Assembly: GCA_903861645.1 (NCBI GenBank)
Contig: CAIOVE010000066.1
Span: forward strand, 62,001-126,000
From: an uncultured Hyphomicrobiales bacterium
Lineage (GTDB): Bacteria > Pseudomonadota > Alphaproteobacteria > Rhizobiales > Beijerinckiaceae
Length of the DNA stretch: 64,000 nt
Reading direction: 5' to 3'
The number at the start of each line of letters is the position of its first letter. Position 1 is the first letter of the stretch. The notes under the pieces were generated by a model. The model saw only the letters and a list, made by a program, of their open reading frames with translations. It made no database searches and was not told the origin of the DNA. A program made the translations under genes and the position numbers. Below are positions 53,143 through 62,881 of this stretch, piece by piece.

Positions 53143-53857
53143 CATCCGCGACGTCCGCAAGCGCTTCGGCGAAAACGAAGTGTTGAAGGGCGTTTCCGTC
53201 TCGGTTGAAAAAGGCGACGTCGTCGCCATCATCGGCCGTTCGGGATCCGGCAAGAGCACGTTGCTTCGTTGCGTCAACGGGCTCGAAACCCACGACTCCG
53301 GCTCGATCGTGGTGGACGAGACCCCCGTTGATAACGCGCGCACGGACATGCGCGAATTGCGCAAGCACGTCGGCATGGTGTTTCAGCAATTCAACCTGTT
53401 TCCGCATCTGACGGCCGCCGGCAACGTCATGCTCGCGCCGCGCGTCGTCAATGGCGTGAGCGAGAAGGAGGCGCGCGATCTCGCGGCCGCGATGCTCGCC
53501 AAGGTTGGCCTGTCGGAAAAGATGGACGCGTGGCCAAGCCAGCTTTCCGGCGGTCAGCAGCAGCGCGTCGCCATCGCCCGCGCGCTGGCGATGAATCCGA
53601 AGGTACTGCTCTGCGACGAGATCACCTCGGCGCTCGATCCCGAGCTCGTCAACGAGGTCTTGCGCGTGGTCGAGAAACTCGCGGCGGAGGGCATGACGCT
53701 CATTCTCGTCACGCATGAAATGCGCTTCGCGCGAGACGTCGGCACCAAGCTCGTGTTCATGCATCAAGGCATGGTGCACGAGGAAGGCCCGCCGAAGGAA
53801 CTGATGGCCGCGCCGCGAACCCCGGAACTCCGGCAGTTCATCGGCGCGATCGCCTGA
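53129..53857 (+). CDS. Amino-acid ABC transporter ATP-binding protein
   Basis: A 242-residue GlnQ-type ATPase. Walker A is GRSGSGKST, the Q loop MVFQQFNLFPH, the signature LSGGQQQR, and Walker B LLCDEITSALD, where the usual proline after DE is isoleucine. The switch histidine is in LVTHEM. It completes the importer operon and converges with mbfA. Confidence 0.96.
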   Translation: MPLVSIRDVRKRFGENEVLKGVSVSVEKGDVVAIIGRSGSGKSTLLRCVNGLETHDSGSIVVDETPVDNARTDMRELRKHVGMVFQQFNLFPHLTAAGNVMLAPRVVNGVSEKEARDLAAAMLAKVGLSEKMDAWPSQLSGGQQQRVAIARALAMNPKVLLCDEITSALDPELVNEVLRVVEKLAAEGMTLILVTHEMRFARDVGTKLVFMHQGMVHEEGPPKELMAAPRTPELRQFIGAIA

Positions 53858-53861
53858 CCCG

Positions 53862-54833
53862 CTAGGCCCCGCCGATCAGGATGCCGACGGCGAGCACCAC
53901 GACGCCGCCCAGCACGATCTGGAACACCGCCTGAAGGAACGGCGTGTCCATGTAGCGCGCGCGCACCCACGCGATCGCCCAGAGCTCGATGAAGACGACG
54001 ACGCCCGCGATGCCCGTCGCGTACCAGAAGGCGTTCGGCCAGGAATCCGGCACGAGGTAGGGCAGCGTGTGGCCGAGACCGCCCAGCGTCGTCATCAGGC
54101 CGCAGATGCCGCCGCGCAACCACGGCGACCCGCGTCCCGTCAACGAGCCGTCGTCGGACAGCGCCTCGGCGAAACCCATGCTGATGCCCGCGCCGATCGA
54201 CGCGGCGAGGCCCACGAGAAAGGTCTCCCAGTTATGATGCGTGGCGAAGGCAGCCGCGAACAAGGGGGCCAGCGTCGAAACCGAGCCATCCATGAGGCCG
54301 GCGAGGCCCGGCTGCACATATTGCAGCACGAACATGCGATGCCGGGTCTTGTCCTCTTCCTCGCGGACATTTTCCGTAAGCACGGACTTTTCGAGTTCAT
54401 GCGCGTGGGTCTCGTGACCCTGTTCGACCTCGGCGAGATCGCCGAGCAGCTTGCGCACCTCGACATCCGTCGTCAGCGTCGCCGCCTTCTGGTAGAAGCG
54501 CGCCGCCTGAAATTCCATCGCCTCCGCTTCCTTGCGGATGGTGTCGAGCGGCAGGTTCGACGTGAGCCAGATCGGGCGACGCTTGAGGAAGCCCTTCACG
54601 TCCTCGCGACGGATGGGCGGCAGCTTCGGCCCGAAACGCGACTCGTACATTTCGAGCAACTGGCGGCGGTGGTTGGTCTCCTCCTCCGCCATTTCGTCGA
54701 AAACCTTGGCGGAGCCGGGATAGCGTTCGCGAAGATCGTCCGCGAATGTCATATAGATGCGGGCGTCCTCCTCCTCCGAGGCAATCGCGACCGCGAGAAT
54801 CTCGCGCGGCGAGAGTTCGGAAAAGGCTTTCAT
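53862..54833 (-). CDS. mbfA: Membrane-bound ferritin MbfA (iron exporter)
   Basis: A 323-residue protein combining an N-terminal ferritin-like four-helix domain (about 1-165; iron ligands in [31 protein letters not shown] and [10 protein letters not shown]) with a C-terminal VIT1/CCC1-type membrane domain ([19 protein letters not shown] onwards). MbfA exports iron and protects against peroxide in Bradyrhizobium and Agrobacterium. A 17-bp Irr box lies 18 bases upstream, so repression by Irr under low iron is expected. Confidence 0.95.
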   Translation of the reverse strand: MKAFSELSPREILAVAIASEEEDARIYMTFADDLRERYPGSAKVFDEMAEEETNHRRQLLEMYESRFGPKLPPIRREDVKGFLKRRPIWLTSNLPLDTIRKEAEAMEFQAARFYQKAATLTTDVEVRKLLGDLAEVEQGHETHAHELEKSVLTENVREEEDKTRHRMFVLQYVQPGLAGLMDGSVSTLAPLFAAAFATHHNWETFLVGLAASIGAGISMGFAEALSDDGSLTGRGSPWLRGGICGLMTTLGGLGHTLPYLVPDSWPNAFWYATGIAGVVVFIELWAIAWVRARYMDTPFLQAVFQIVLGGVVVLAVGILIGGA

Positions 54834-54850
54834 GGGAGGCTCCGAAACAG

Positions 54851-54867
54851 TTTGGAATCGTTCTAAA
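54851..54867. promoter_or_regulatory. Irr box (iron control element) of mbfA
   Basis: TTTGGAATCGTTCTAAA matches the ICE consensus for the haem-dependent regulator Irr (TTTAGAA-N3-TTCTAAA type), with a single arm mismatch. It lies 18-34 bases upstream of mbfA, where bound Irr would block transcription. Confidence 0.85.
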
Positions 54868-54918
54868 CACTTAGGCGGCGCGGTTCAATACGCGTCGAGG
54901 GGAACTCCGGATCACGCC

Positions 54919-55401
54919 ATGCCCGCCAGATCGCCCAGGCGCCTCTTGTCCTATCTCGCCTATCGCGTGCGCCACGTACTGCATCGCCTGACGCGCCCGC
55001 TCACAATGGGCGTCCGCGCCGTGGTCATTGACGCGCGGGATAACGTGCTGCTGGTGCGACACACCTATGTGGCGGGCTGGCATTTCCCCGGTGGCGGCAT
55101 CGAGCCCGGAGAAACGGCGCTGGCCGCCCTCGCCCACGAGTTGGCGGAGGAAGCCAACATCGAGATGACCGGGGCTCCCGCGCTGCATGGCGTCTTTTTC
55201 AATGATTACGCCACCGAGCGCGATCACGTGCTGGTCTATGTCGTCAGGGCGTTCCGCCAGACCGCGCCGCGCGCGGCCGACATGGAAATCGTCGAGGCGA
55301 AATTCTTTCCGCGCGACGCTTTGCCCGAGGGAGCGACGGGGGCGACGCGCGCGCGACTGTCGGAAATCCTCGATGGCGCGCCCGTTCCCGAGAAATGGTG
55401 A
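54919..55401 (+). CDS. NUDIX hydrolase
   Basis: A 160-residue NUDIX protein. The box reads GGGIEPGETALAALAHELAEEANI (parts: GGGIEPGETALAA, LAHELAEEANI): the catalytic glutamates are kept, but the usual arginine before the first E is histidine and the glycine near the end is asparagine. A basic N-terminal region (SPRRLLSYLAYRVRHVLHRL) precedes it. ATG 54919. It is divergent from mbfA across the Irr-box region. Substrate unknown. Confidence 0.82.
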   Translation: MPARSPRRLLSYLAYRVRHVLHRLTRPLTMGVRAVVIDARDNVLLVRHTYVAGWHFPGGGIEPGETALAALAHELAEEANIEMTGAPALHGVFFNDYATERDHVLVYVVRAFRQTAPRAADMEIVEAKFFPRDALPEGATGATRARLSEILDGAPVPEKW

Positions 55402-55410
55402 TGACGGAAC

Positions 55411-56409
55411 TCAGACGCCGCGGAACAGCTTGAAGCGGCGCGCGATCTCCGCGGCGATAACGGATGTCGCGTCGAGCGGCGCGTGGCGCCAGAGGTCGAT
55501 CCTTCCATCCCAGCGTCGCAGATAACCGCCAGCGATCAGCCCGTCGAGATAGCGGCGCATTTTCGGATGGCCGCCCGTCGGCTCGATGACATAGGCGGGC
55601 GCGTCCGTGGCGAGCGCCTCCGACACCATGTTGACGCTATCGCCCGTGACGATGATCGCATCGGCGTTGGCGATCATGTGCGCGTAGGGATTGTCGCCGT
55701 CGCCATCCCAGAAAAAGCCCCGCCCGCCAGCTTCCGCGACCGCCGCGCGCACGGCGGCGCGCGTCGCCTTGCCTGTGCGCCGCGAGGGCGTCGCCATCAC
55801 GCTGAAGCCTAGGGCGACCAGCGCGCGGATGGCGTCAACGAGGCGCGCGTCATCATCCGCGGAAAAACGGTAATGCGCGCTGGGTCCGCCAATGATCACC
55901 GCGGCGCGCGGCGCCGGCAGCGCGGCGATGCGCGGATCGGGGCGCGCGCGCGCCGCCGCCAGCAGGCCCGGACCCAGCGGATGCGGCGTCGTCGGCGTCA
56001 CGATCACGTTTTCGCCACGCAGGCGATCATGTTCAGGCGCCCAGATCAGATCGGCGAGCGACGCGCCGACGACAGGGTCTTCCATGAACACGGTGAAGGT
56101 CTTGCCGCGCGCCGCCGCGCGCAACCGGCGCAGATAGGGAACGGTCTTGCGGCCCGAGGCGATGGCGATGTCGGGAAACGGCGGCGCGATGGGGCTTGCC
56201 GAACGGGCGGGGGCGTCGCGAGGATCGATGGGGCCGAACGGCGACAGGGCGCTGAACAGGCCCGAGGTCCGCACGGGCCGGATCTCTGGTTCAAGCCCGA
56301 GGGCGCGCGCCACGCCAAGGCAGTGGGATTGGTGGCCGGCGCGGCCCGAACCCAGCACCCAGGCCGTCACGCCGGCCGGCAGAAGCGCCTCCGGCGCCGG
56401 CGCGCTCAT
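55411..56409 (-). CDS. ELM1/GtrOC1-like protein (mitochondrial fission ELM1 family)
   Basis: A 332-residue protein of the family named after plant ELM1, widespread in alphaproteobacteria. Marks are WVLGSGRAGHQSHCLGVARAL near the start (parts: VLGSGRAGHQSHCLG), AVIIGGPSAHYRF, and IVTGDSVNMVSEALATDAPAYV. A glycosyltransferase-like fold is suspected for this family. ATG 56409. It directly follows greA (2 bases). Bacterial function unknown. Confidence 0.85.
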   Translation of the reverse strand: MSAPAPEALLPAGVTAWVLGSGRAGHQSHCLGVARALGLEPEIRPVRTSGLFSALSPFGPIDPRDAPARSASPIAPPFPDIAIASGRKTVPYLRRLRAAARGKTFTVFMEDPVVGASLADLIWAPEHDRLRGENVIVTPTTPHPLGPGLLAAARARPDPRIAALPAPRAAVIIGGPSAHYRFSADDDARLVDAIRALVALGFSVMATPSRRTGKATRAAVRAAVAEAGGRGFFWDGDGDNPYAHMIANADAIIVTGDSVNMVSEALATDAPAYVIEPTGGHPKMRRYLDGLIAGGYLRRWDGRIDLWRHAPLDATSVIAAEIARRFKLFRGV

Positions 56410-56411
56410 GC

Positions 56412-56885
56412 TCAGATGAAAACGACCTGCATGATTTCGTAGCTCTTGCCGCCGCCGGGCGCGATCACCTCGACGGAATCGCCCACCTTCTTGCCGATGA
56501 GCGCGCGGGCGATGGGCGAGGAGATCGAGACCTTGCCGCTTTTGACGTCGGCCTCGCTGTCGCCGACGATCTGGTACTTCTTCTTTTCCTCGGTGTCCTC
56601 GTCGATGAGGGTCACGGTGGCGCCGAACTTGACCGTGTTGCCGGTGAGCTTGCCGACGTCGATGACCTCGGCGCGCGACAGCTTGTCCTCGAGTTCCGCG
56701 ATGCGGCCCTCGTTCAGCGACTGCGCTTCCTTGGCGGCGTGATATTCGGCGTTTTCCGACAGATCGCCATGACCGCGGGCTTCCGAAATGGCCGCGATGA
56801 TCTTTTGCCGGTCTTCCTGCTGGCGACGCTTCAACTCTGCTTCCAGAGCGGCGTAACCGCCGGCGGTCATCGGAATCTTTTCCAT
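56412..56885 (-). CDS. greA: Transcription elongation factor GreA
   Basis: A 157-residue factor that rescues backtracked RNA polymerase by stimulating transcript cleavage. The N-terminal coiled coil contains [21 protein letters not shown] (acidic tip DLSENAEY). The C-terminal FKBP-like domain has [10 protein letters not shown] and [16 protein letters not shown]. It lies downstream of carB, the usual alphaproteobacterial order. In the 128-base gap there are two hairpins (GCGCCG-CGAG-CGGCGC among them), which may attenuate read-through from carB. Confidence 0.97.
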   Translation of the reverse strand: MEKIPMTAGGYAALEAELKRRQQEDRQKIIAAISEARGHGDLSENAEYHAAKEAQSLNEGRIAELEDKLSRAEVIDVGKLTGNTVKFGATVTLIDEDTEEKKKYQIVGDSEADVKSGKVSISSPIARALIGKKVGDSVEVIAPGGGKSYEIMQVVFI

Positions 56886-57013
56886 AATCCTGTCTTTCCA
56901 TGTCTGGCTTTCCCCACCGGTCCATCCGGCCGGGAAAAGCGCGCCGCTCGCGGCGCATGGCCCCGCGAACGCTATCGTTCAAAATGGGAAAATCCCGGCC
57001 CGACCCTCCGGGG

Positions 57014-60000
57014 TCAGGCGAAATAATCCTGCAATGCGCGCACCTGAAGGTCGCCGCCCTTGTAGGCCTTGACCCCCCGCGCCGCCGCGATGGCTCCCGC
57101 TAGAGTGGTGTAGTAGGGCACCTTATGCAAGAGGGCCGCGCGCCGGAGCGAACGGCTGTCGGAGAGCGCCTGCGAGCCTTCCGTCGTGTTGAACACAAGC
57201 TGGACGCCGCCGTTCTTGATGGCGTCGACCACGTGCGGCCGTCCCTCGGACACCTTGTTGATCTTCTGCGCGGGAATGCCCTGCGATTGCAGGAAGCGCG
57301 CGGTGCCGCCCGTGGCGACCACCTTGAAGCCGAGGTCGGACAACATGCGCATGGCGTCGACCACGCGCGACTTGTCGTCGTCGCGCACGGAGACGAACAC
57401 GGTTCCACCCGTCGGCACCTTTGTGCCGCCGCCGAGCTGGCTCTTGGCGAAGGCGACGTCGAAGTCGCGATCGAGACCAATGACCTCGCCCGTCGAGCGC
57501 ATTTCCGGCCCGAGCACCGTATCGACGCCGGGGAACCGCGCGAAAGGAAACACCGCTTCCTTGACGCCCACGTGCCCCAGCTCGCGCTGAACGAGATTGA
57601 AGGACGCCAGCGTCTCGCCCGACATGATCCGCGACGCGATCTTGGCGATCGGCAGGCCAACGACCTTGGCGACGAAGGGCACCGTGCGCGACGCGCGCGG
57701 GTTGACCTCGAGCACGTAGATGTCGCCGTCCTTGAGCGCGTATTGCACGTTCATCAGGCCGCCGACCTGAAGGCTGCGGGCCATTTGCGCGGTCTGCGTC
57801 TCCAGCCGCGCGATTGTCTCGGGCGACAGCGAGCGCGGCGGCAGCGAACAGGCGGAGTCGCCCGAATGGATGCCCGCTTCCTCGATGTGCTCCATCACGC
57901 CGGCGATGAACACGTCCTTGCCGTCGCACAGACAATCCACGTCGACCTCGATGGCGTCGGCGAGATAGCGGTCGAACAGCAGCGGATTCTTGCCGAGCAC
58001 CGTGTTGATCTGGCCGGTCTTGTCGTTGGGATACCGCGCCTTGACCTCGGAGGGGATCAGGCTGGGCAACGTGCCGAGCAAGTAATCCTCGAAGGCCGCC
58101 TGATCGCGAATGATCGCCATCGCCCGCCCGCCGAGCACGTAGGAGGGACGCACCACCAGCGGCAGCCCGAGTTCCGCGCAGATCAGCCGCGCCTGTTCGA
58201 CGGAATAGGCGATGCCGTTCTTCGGCTGTTTCAGGCCAAGCCGGTCGAGCAGGCGCTTGAAGCGGTCGCGATCCTCGGCGAGGTCGATGGAATCCACCGA
58301 CGTGCCGAGAATGGGAATGCCGGCCTGCTCCAGCGCGTGCGCCAGCTTCAGCGGCGTCTGGCCGCCGAACTGCACGATGACGCCCTTCAACGTTCCGTTC
58401 TCTTTTTCCTTCGCGAGGATTTCGAGAACGTCCTCCGCCGTCAGCGGCTCGAAATACAACCGGTCGGACGTGTCGTAATCGGTCGACACGGTCTCGGGGT
58501 TGCAGTTGATCATGATCGTTTCGAAGCCGGCTTCCGACAGCGCGAAACAGGCGTGGCAGCAGCAATAGTCGAATTCGATGCCCTGCCCGATGCGGTTGGG
58601 TCCGCCGCCGAGGATGACGATCTTGTTGGCCGCGGACGGACGGGATTCGCACGCCGGCGCTCCCGCGAACGAGGACTCGTATGTCGAATACATATAAGCC
58701 GTCGGCGAGGCGAATTCCGCCGCGCACGTGTCGATGCGCTTGAACACCGGCCGCACGCCGAGCGCGTGCCGCGCCTCGCGCACGCGCGCCTCGGTCTCGC
58801 CCGTCAGACCAGCGAGCTGCGCGTCGGAGAAGCCCGCCGCCTTCAGCATCCGCAGATTATCGGCGTCGCCGGGCAAGCCATGCGCCTTGACGCGCTTCTC
58901 AAGCTCGACGATTTCGGCGAGCCGCGCGATGAACCAGGGATCGAACTTGCACGCCTCGTGAATTTCGCGCGGGTCCATGCCGAGACGCAGCGCCTGCGCG
59001 ACGACGAGCAGGCGATCGGGCGTCGGGCGGCCCAGCGCCGCGCGGACCTTGTTCATGTCGTCGCCAAGACCGAGCCCCTCGATCTCGACGGGGTCGAGGC
59101 CGGTGAGGCCGGTTTCCAACGAGCGCAGGGCCTTCTGCAGGGATTCCGCGAAGGTGCGGCCGATCGCCATCGACTCGCCAACCGACTTCATCGCGGTCGT
59201 CAGCAGCGGTTCGGCGCCGGGGAACTTCTCGAAGGCGAAACGCGGCACCTTGGTGACCACGTAATCGATGGTCGGCTCGAAGGAGGCCGGCGTCGCGCCA
59301 CCGGTGATGTCGTTGGCGATCTCGTCGAGCGTGTAGCCGACGGCGAGCTTCGCCGCGACGCGCGCGATGGGAAAACCCGTCGCCTTCGACGCCAGCGCCG
59401 ACGAGCGTGACACGCGCGGATTCATTTCGATCACGACCATGCGGCCGTTGGCCGGATTGATCGCGAACTGCACGTTCGATCCGCCGGTCTCCACGCCGAT
59501 CTCGCGCAGCACCGCGATCGAGGCGTCGCGCATGATCTGGTATTCCTTGTCCGTCAGCGTCAGCGCCGGCGCGACGGTGATGGAATCGCCCGTATGGACG
59601 CCCATCGGATCGACGTTCTCGATGGAGCACACGATGATGCAGTTGTCCGCCTTGTCGCGGACGACCTCCATCTCGAATTCCTTCCAGCCGAGCACGCTCT
59701 CCTCGATGAGCACCTCGGTGGTGGGCGAGGCGTCGAGACCGCTCTGCACGATGTCGATGAATTCGACCTTGTCATAGGCGATGCCGCCGCCCGTGCCGCC
59801 GAGCGTGAACGATGGGCGGATGATCGCCGGCAGGCCGATGTCGTCGATGGCTTCGAGGCCTTCCTGCAGGCCCTTGGAAATATAGCGACGCTTGCGCTCG
59901 GCCTCGTTGGAGTCCCAGTCGCGCCGATAGGCTTCCAGCGCGCGGGCGCGCTCCTGCGGATCGGCATGCGCGGCGGAAACCTTTTCCAGGCCACGATTGA

Positions 60001-60499
60001 ATTCGTCCTTGTCGGCCTTCTTCAGGTCCGAGGCGTTGGCGAGGCGCGAGCGCGGCGTGGCGAGGCCAATCTTGGTCATCGCCTGCCGGAACAGTTCGCG
60101 ATCCTCGGCCTTGTCGATGGCCTTGGCGTCGGCGCCGATCATTTCGACGTCGAAGCGCTCCAGCACGCCGGCCCGCTCCAGCGACAGCGCGCAGTTGAGC
60201 GCGGTCTGGCCGCCCATGGTCGGCAGCAGGGCAAAGCCCTTGGAACGGTCGCCCCGCTCCTTCTCAATGATCTTGGCGACGATCTCCGGCGTGATCGGCT
60301 CGACATAGGTGCGGTCGGCCAGATCGGGGTCGGTCATGATCGTGGCGGGATTCGAGTTGACGAGGACGATCCGGTAGCCCTCCTCGCGCAACGCCTTGCA
60401 GGCTTGCGTTCCCGAATAATCGAACTCACAGGCCTGGCCGATGATGATCGGCCCCGCGCCGATGATCATGATGGTGGAGATGTCCGTGCGTTTCGGCAT
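57014..60499 (-). CDS. carB: Carbamoyl-phosphate synthase, large subunit
   Basis: A 1161-residue enzyme that makes carbamoyl phosphate for arginine and pyrimidine synthesis. It has two ATP-grasp halves (starting [21 protein letters not shown] and [20 protein letters not shown], in parts) and a C-terminal MGS-like allosteric domain ([12 protein letters not shown]). An extra segment of about 70-80 residues after [20 protein letters not shown] makes it longer than the 1073 residues of Escherichia coli, as in other rhizobia. ATG 60499. carA is not in the window. Confidence 0.97.
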   Translation of the reverse strand: MPKRTDISTIMIIGAGPIIIGQACEFDYSGTQACKALREEGYRIVLVNSNPATIMTDPDLADRTYVEPITPEIVAKIIEKERGDRSKGFALLPTMGGQTALNCALSLERAGVLERFDVEMIGADAKAIDKAEDRELFRQAMTKIGLATPRSRLANASDLKKADKDEFNRGLEKVSAAHADPQERARALEAYRRDWDSNEAERKRRYISKGLQEGLEAIDDIGLPAIIRPSFTLGGTGGGIAYDKVEFIDIVQSGLDASPTTEVLIEESVLGWKEFEMEVVRDKADNCIIVCSIENVDPMGVHTGDSITVAPALTLTDKEYQIMRDASIAVLREIGVETGGSNVQFAINPANGRMVVIEMNPRVSRSSALASKATGFPIARVAAKLAVGYTLDEIANDITGGATPASFEPTIDYVVTKVPRFAFEKFPGAEPLLTTAMKSVGESMAIGRTFAESLQKALRSLETGLTGLDPVEIEGLGLGDDMNKVRAALGRPTPDRLLVVAQALRLGMDPREIHEACKFDPWFIARLAEIVELEKRVKAHGLPGDADNLRMLKAAGFSDAQLAGLTGETEARVREARHALGVRPVFKRIDTCAAEFASPTAYMYSTYESSFAGAPACESRPSAANKIVILGGGPNRIGQGIEFDYCCCHACFALSEAGFETIMINCNPETVSTDYDTSDRLYFEPLTAEDVLEILAKEKENGTLKGVIVQFGGQTPLKLAHALEQAGIPILGTSVDSIDLAEDRDRFKRLLDRLGLKQPKNGIAYSVEQARLICAELGLPLVVRPSYVLGGRAMAIIRDQAAFEDYLLGTLPSLIPSEVKARYPNDKTGQINTVLGKNPLLFDRYLADAIEVDVDCLCDGKDVFIAGVMEHIEEAGIHSGDSACSLPPRSLSPETIARLETQTAQMARSLQVGGLMNVQYALKDGDIYVLEVNPRASRTVPFVAKVVGLPIAKIASRIMSGETLASFNLVQRELGHVGVKEAVFPFARFPGVDTVLGPEMRSTGEVIGLDRDFDVAFAKSQLGGGTKVPTGGTVFVSVRDDDKSRVVDAMRMLSDLGFKVVATGGTARFLQSQGIPAQKINKVSEGRPHVVDAIKNGGVQLVFNTTEGSQALSDSRSLRRAALLHKVPYYTTLAGAIAAARGVKAYKGGDLQVRALQDYFA

Positions 60500-60773
60500 G
60501 AGCGTCCATTTCGCGCGCGCAAAAAAAGGCCGCGCCCTCAACCCTGAACGGGCGCCGGCGCGTCCTTGCGAAAACCCTCGCGGGTGGGAACCCAGATCGG
60601 GCGATCGAGCGGGAAGCGCCCCGGCCCGAAGTTGCGGTCATTTAGACGAGATTTGCCGCCGGGGGAACCCCCTCCAGCCGGTTATGCCCACGAGATTGGC
60701 GCCAGGGGCGTCATTGCCGGTCCGCGACCGATTGGCAATCGACAAGCGCGACGGCCCTCGCTAGACCCCTTTC

Positions 60774-61160
60774 ATGCCCCTGATCAAACAGTTCATCACT
60801 TTTTTCGGCGTTGGCGTTGCCGCCACGATCACCGACTGGAGCACGTTTTTCGTGCTGGGCCAGTTCGTCGGCGTTTCCAATGTCTATGCGGCGCTGATCG
60901 CCTATTGCTGTGGCGGACTGATTTCCTACACCCTTAACCGGATGCATACCTTCAACAGCGACCGCACCCATCTGGAAGCGGGCTGGCGCTTCGCCGCGGT
61001 CATGGCGATCGGCTTTTCCCTGACGGGCGTCTTTGTCTGGCTGTTCGCAGACCGCCTGGGCCTGCCGCCCATGGTCGCCCGCATGTTGTCGACGGGCATT
61101 GTCTTTTTCTGGAACTACCTCGCCCACAAGATGTGGACCTTCGCCGAAAAGCGCGCCTGA
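60774..61160 (+). CDS. GtrA-family membrane protein
   Basis: A 128-residue four-segment membrane protein of the GtrA family, which helps flip undecaprenyl-linked sugars in surface polysaccharide routes. Segments include FFGVGVAATITDWSTFFVLG and GGLISYTLNRMHTF. No glycosyltransferase partner is adjacent. ATG 60774. It converges with the DUF2158 gene at a strong hairpin. Confidence 0.88.
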   Translation: MPLIKQFITFFGVGVAATITDWSTFFVLGQFVGVSNVYAALIAYCCGGLISYTLNRMHTFNSDRTHLEAGWRFAAVMAIGFSLTGVFVWLFADRLGLPPMVARMLSTGIVFFWNYLAHKMWTFAEKRA

Positions 61161-61177
61161 CGGCGGCCAGCGGAGAA

Positions 61178-61204
61178 GAGCGGGGCCAAACAATGGCCCC
61201 GCTC
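61178..61204. terminator. Hairpin between convergent GtrA and DUF2158 genes
   Basis: GAGCGGGGCCA-AACAA-TGGCCCCGCTC is a perfect 11-bp stem 17 bases after gtrA and 10 before the end of the minus-strand gene. It lacks a long T run on either side, so it is probably a shared weak terminator. Confidence 0.5.
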
Positions 61205-61214
61205 CGCCTGATCA

Positions 61215-61430
61215 TCAATCCTCGCGCTTGTGCTCGTGTTCGTCCTCCTCATCGTCTTCCGCGATGATCTGGACCGGCTCGAGCGCCACGGCGGCGATGA
61301 CGCCGGCGCGGATTTCGTCGTTGGTCTCGCCGTACCAGACACAATGAACGCCCGTGTCGTCGACGCCCACGACCGTCATGGCCGGTCCGCCCGACTTCAG
61401 TTGAACCACTTCGCCCGCATGAAATTCCAT
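61215..61430 (-). CDS. DUF2158 (YodC-like) small protein
   Basis: A 71-residue protein beginning MEFHAGEVVQLKSGGPAMTV, the DUF2158 pattern of a small beta-barrel, with VHCVWYG in the middle. The C-terminus is a run of acidic and histidine residues (EDDEEDEHEHKRED). ATG 61430. Function unknown. Confidence 0.82.
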   Translation of the reverse strand: MEFHAGEVVQLKSGGPAMTVVGVDDTGVHCVWYGETNDEIRAGVIAAVALEPVQIIAEDDEEDEHEHKRED

Positions 61431-61511
61431 GGTGATATTCCCTGTTCGAGGTCGCCGAGCCATTCTGGCGAGGGTCGGTAACGGGAATGTCTCGGTTTCA
61501 ATACGGTCGCG

Positions 61512-61994
61512 TCATCCAGCCGACGCGCCGCCGTCATGAAGCGGCGCCGTCTGCCGCAACGCCTCGCCCAGAACCATGGCGGCGGCGACCGCCACGTTGA
61601 GCGACCGCAGACCCGCGCGCACGGGGATGATGAGACGGGCGTCCGCCGCCGCGTGAACCTCGGGCGGCGCGCCAGCCGATTCGCGACCGACCATCAGCAC
61701 ATCGTCCGGTCGAAAGGCGAAGGCGGTGTAGGCGGTTTCACCCGTCGTGGTCAGCAGCACGAGCCGACGACCGGTTTCCGCTCGCCACGCCTCGAAGGCG
61801 CTCCACGAGGCGTGGCGCGCGATGTCCACGTGGTCGAGATAATCCATGCCGGAGCGGCGAAAGTGCCTGTCGGAGACCGGAAACCCGGCCGGCTCGACGA
61901 TCGCGGCCGACACGCCAAGGCAGGCGCAGGCGCGCAGCATGGTGCCGGCGTTCTGCGGGATGTCCGGCTGGAACAGGGCGAGCGTGAGAGCCAT
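61512..61994 (-). CDS. trmL: tRNA (cytidine(34)-2'-O)-methyltransferase
   Basis: A 160-residue SPOUT methyltransferase that 2'-O-methylates the wobble base of tRNA-Leu isoacceptors. Marks are ALFQPDIPQNAGTMLRACACLG (parts: ALFQPDIPQNAGTMLR), the loop VLMVGRESAGAPPEV and the knot IPVRAGLRSLNVAVAAAMVLGE (parts: IPVRAGLRSLNVA). ATG 61994. It lies divergent from petA, as in many rhizobia. Confidence 0.92.
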   Translation of the reverse strand: MALTLALFQPDIPQNAGTMLRACACLGVSAAIVEPAGFPVSDRHFRRSGMDYLDHVDIARHASWSAFEAWRAETGRRLVLLTTTGETAYTAFAFRPDDVLMVGRESAGAPPEVHAAADARLIIPVRAGLRSLNVAVAAAMVLGEALRQTAPLHDGGASAG

Positions 61995-62285
61995 GCCCCC
62001 GACTAGCATCGCGCCCGGCGCGCGTCATCCACGACCGCGTGGCGGGCGGGGTCCGCCCGCTATGGACAAGCCCGGCGAACGGTGCGAAATACCGCCCGAT
62101 TATGGGCATCGGGCGCGACCTCGCGCTCGCGCGAATGTTAGCGCGAGCGGCGAAGAGTCGCATTGCGGCGCCTTATCGCTCCGAATACGCACGGACGGCT
62201 TGTCTGGAGCGCGGTTCGCGCAACGAAGAACCGCCCAGCGCGCATCAACATCGCGCGCCGGCCAAAGGAATGAGAGGGATTTCTC

Positions 62286-62810
62286 GTGGCAAACGCATCG
62301 ACTGTGGATGAACCAACACGCCGGGACATGCTGTTCATAGCCACGGGCGCGGCCGCCGCCGTTGGCGCCGGCGCCGTCGCCTGGCCGTTGATCAACCAGA
62401 TGAACCCCGACGCGTCCTCCATCGCCGCCGGCGCGGCCGTCGAGGTCGACCTGTCGGCCATCAAGGAAGGCCAGATCGTCACGATCAAATGGCGCGGCAA
62501 CCCGATCTTCGTCCGTCACCGCACGAAGAAGGAAATCGAGGACGCCCAGAACGCCAATCTCGGCGAGATGCGCGATCCGCAGACCGACGCCGCCCGCGTG
62601 AAGAAGCCCGAATGGCTGGTCCTGATCGGCGTCTGCACCCACCTCGGCTGCATCCCGCAGGGTCATGACGGCCAGTATGACGGCTGGCTCTGCCACTGCC
62701 ATGGCTCGGTTTATGACACGTCCGGCCGCATCCGGCAGGGGCCCGCCCCCCGCAATCTCGAGGTGCCCGCCTACACGTTCCTGTCGGACACCAAGCTCTC
62801 GGTCGGCTGA
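62286..62810 (+). CDS. petA: Ubiquinol-cytochrome c reductase iron-sulfur (Rieske) subunit
   Basis: A 174-residue Rieske subunit of the bc1 complex, which passes electrons from ubiquinol to cytochrome c1. The N-terminal TRRDMLFIATGAAAAVGAG is a Tat signal/membrane anchor. Cluster ligands are in CTHLGC and CHCHGS, followed by the Pro loop GPAPRNLEVP. Start ATG-type at 62286 (GTG). It is 71 bases upstream of petB. Confidence 0.97.
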   Translation: MANASTVDEPTRRDMLFIATGAAAAVGAGAVAWPLINQMNPDASSIAAGAAVEVDLSAIKEGQIVTIKWRGNPIFVRHRTKKEIEDAQNANLGEMRDPQTDAARVKKPEWLVLIGVCTHLGCIPQGHDGQYDGWLCHCHGSVYDTSGRIRQGPAPRNLEVPAYTFLSDTKLSVG

Positions 62811-62881
62811 CCGGTTCGCCCCGCCGGCCTCCCCGCGAGGCCGCCCGTTTCCCGCCATAGCCCGATGCAAGAGACACTTAC

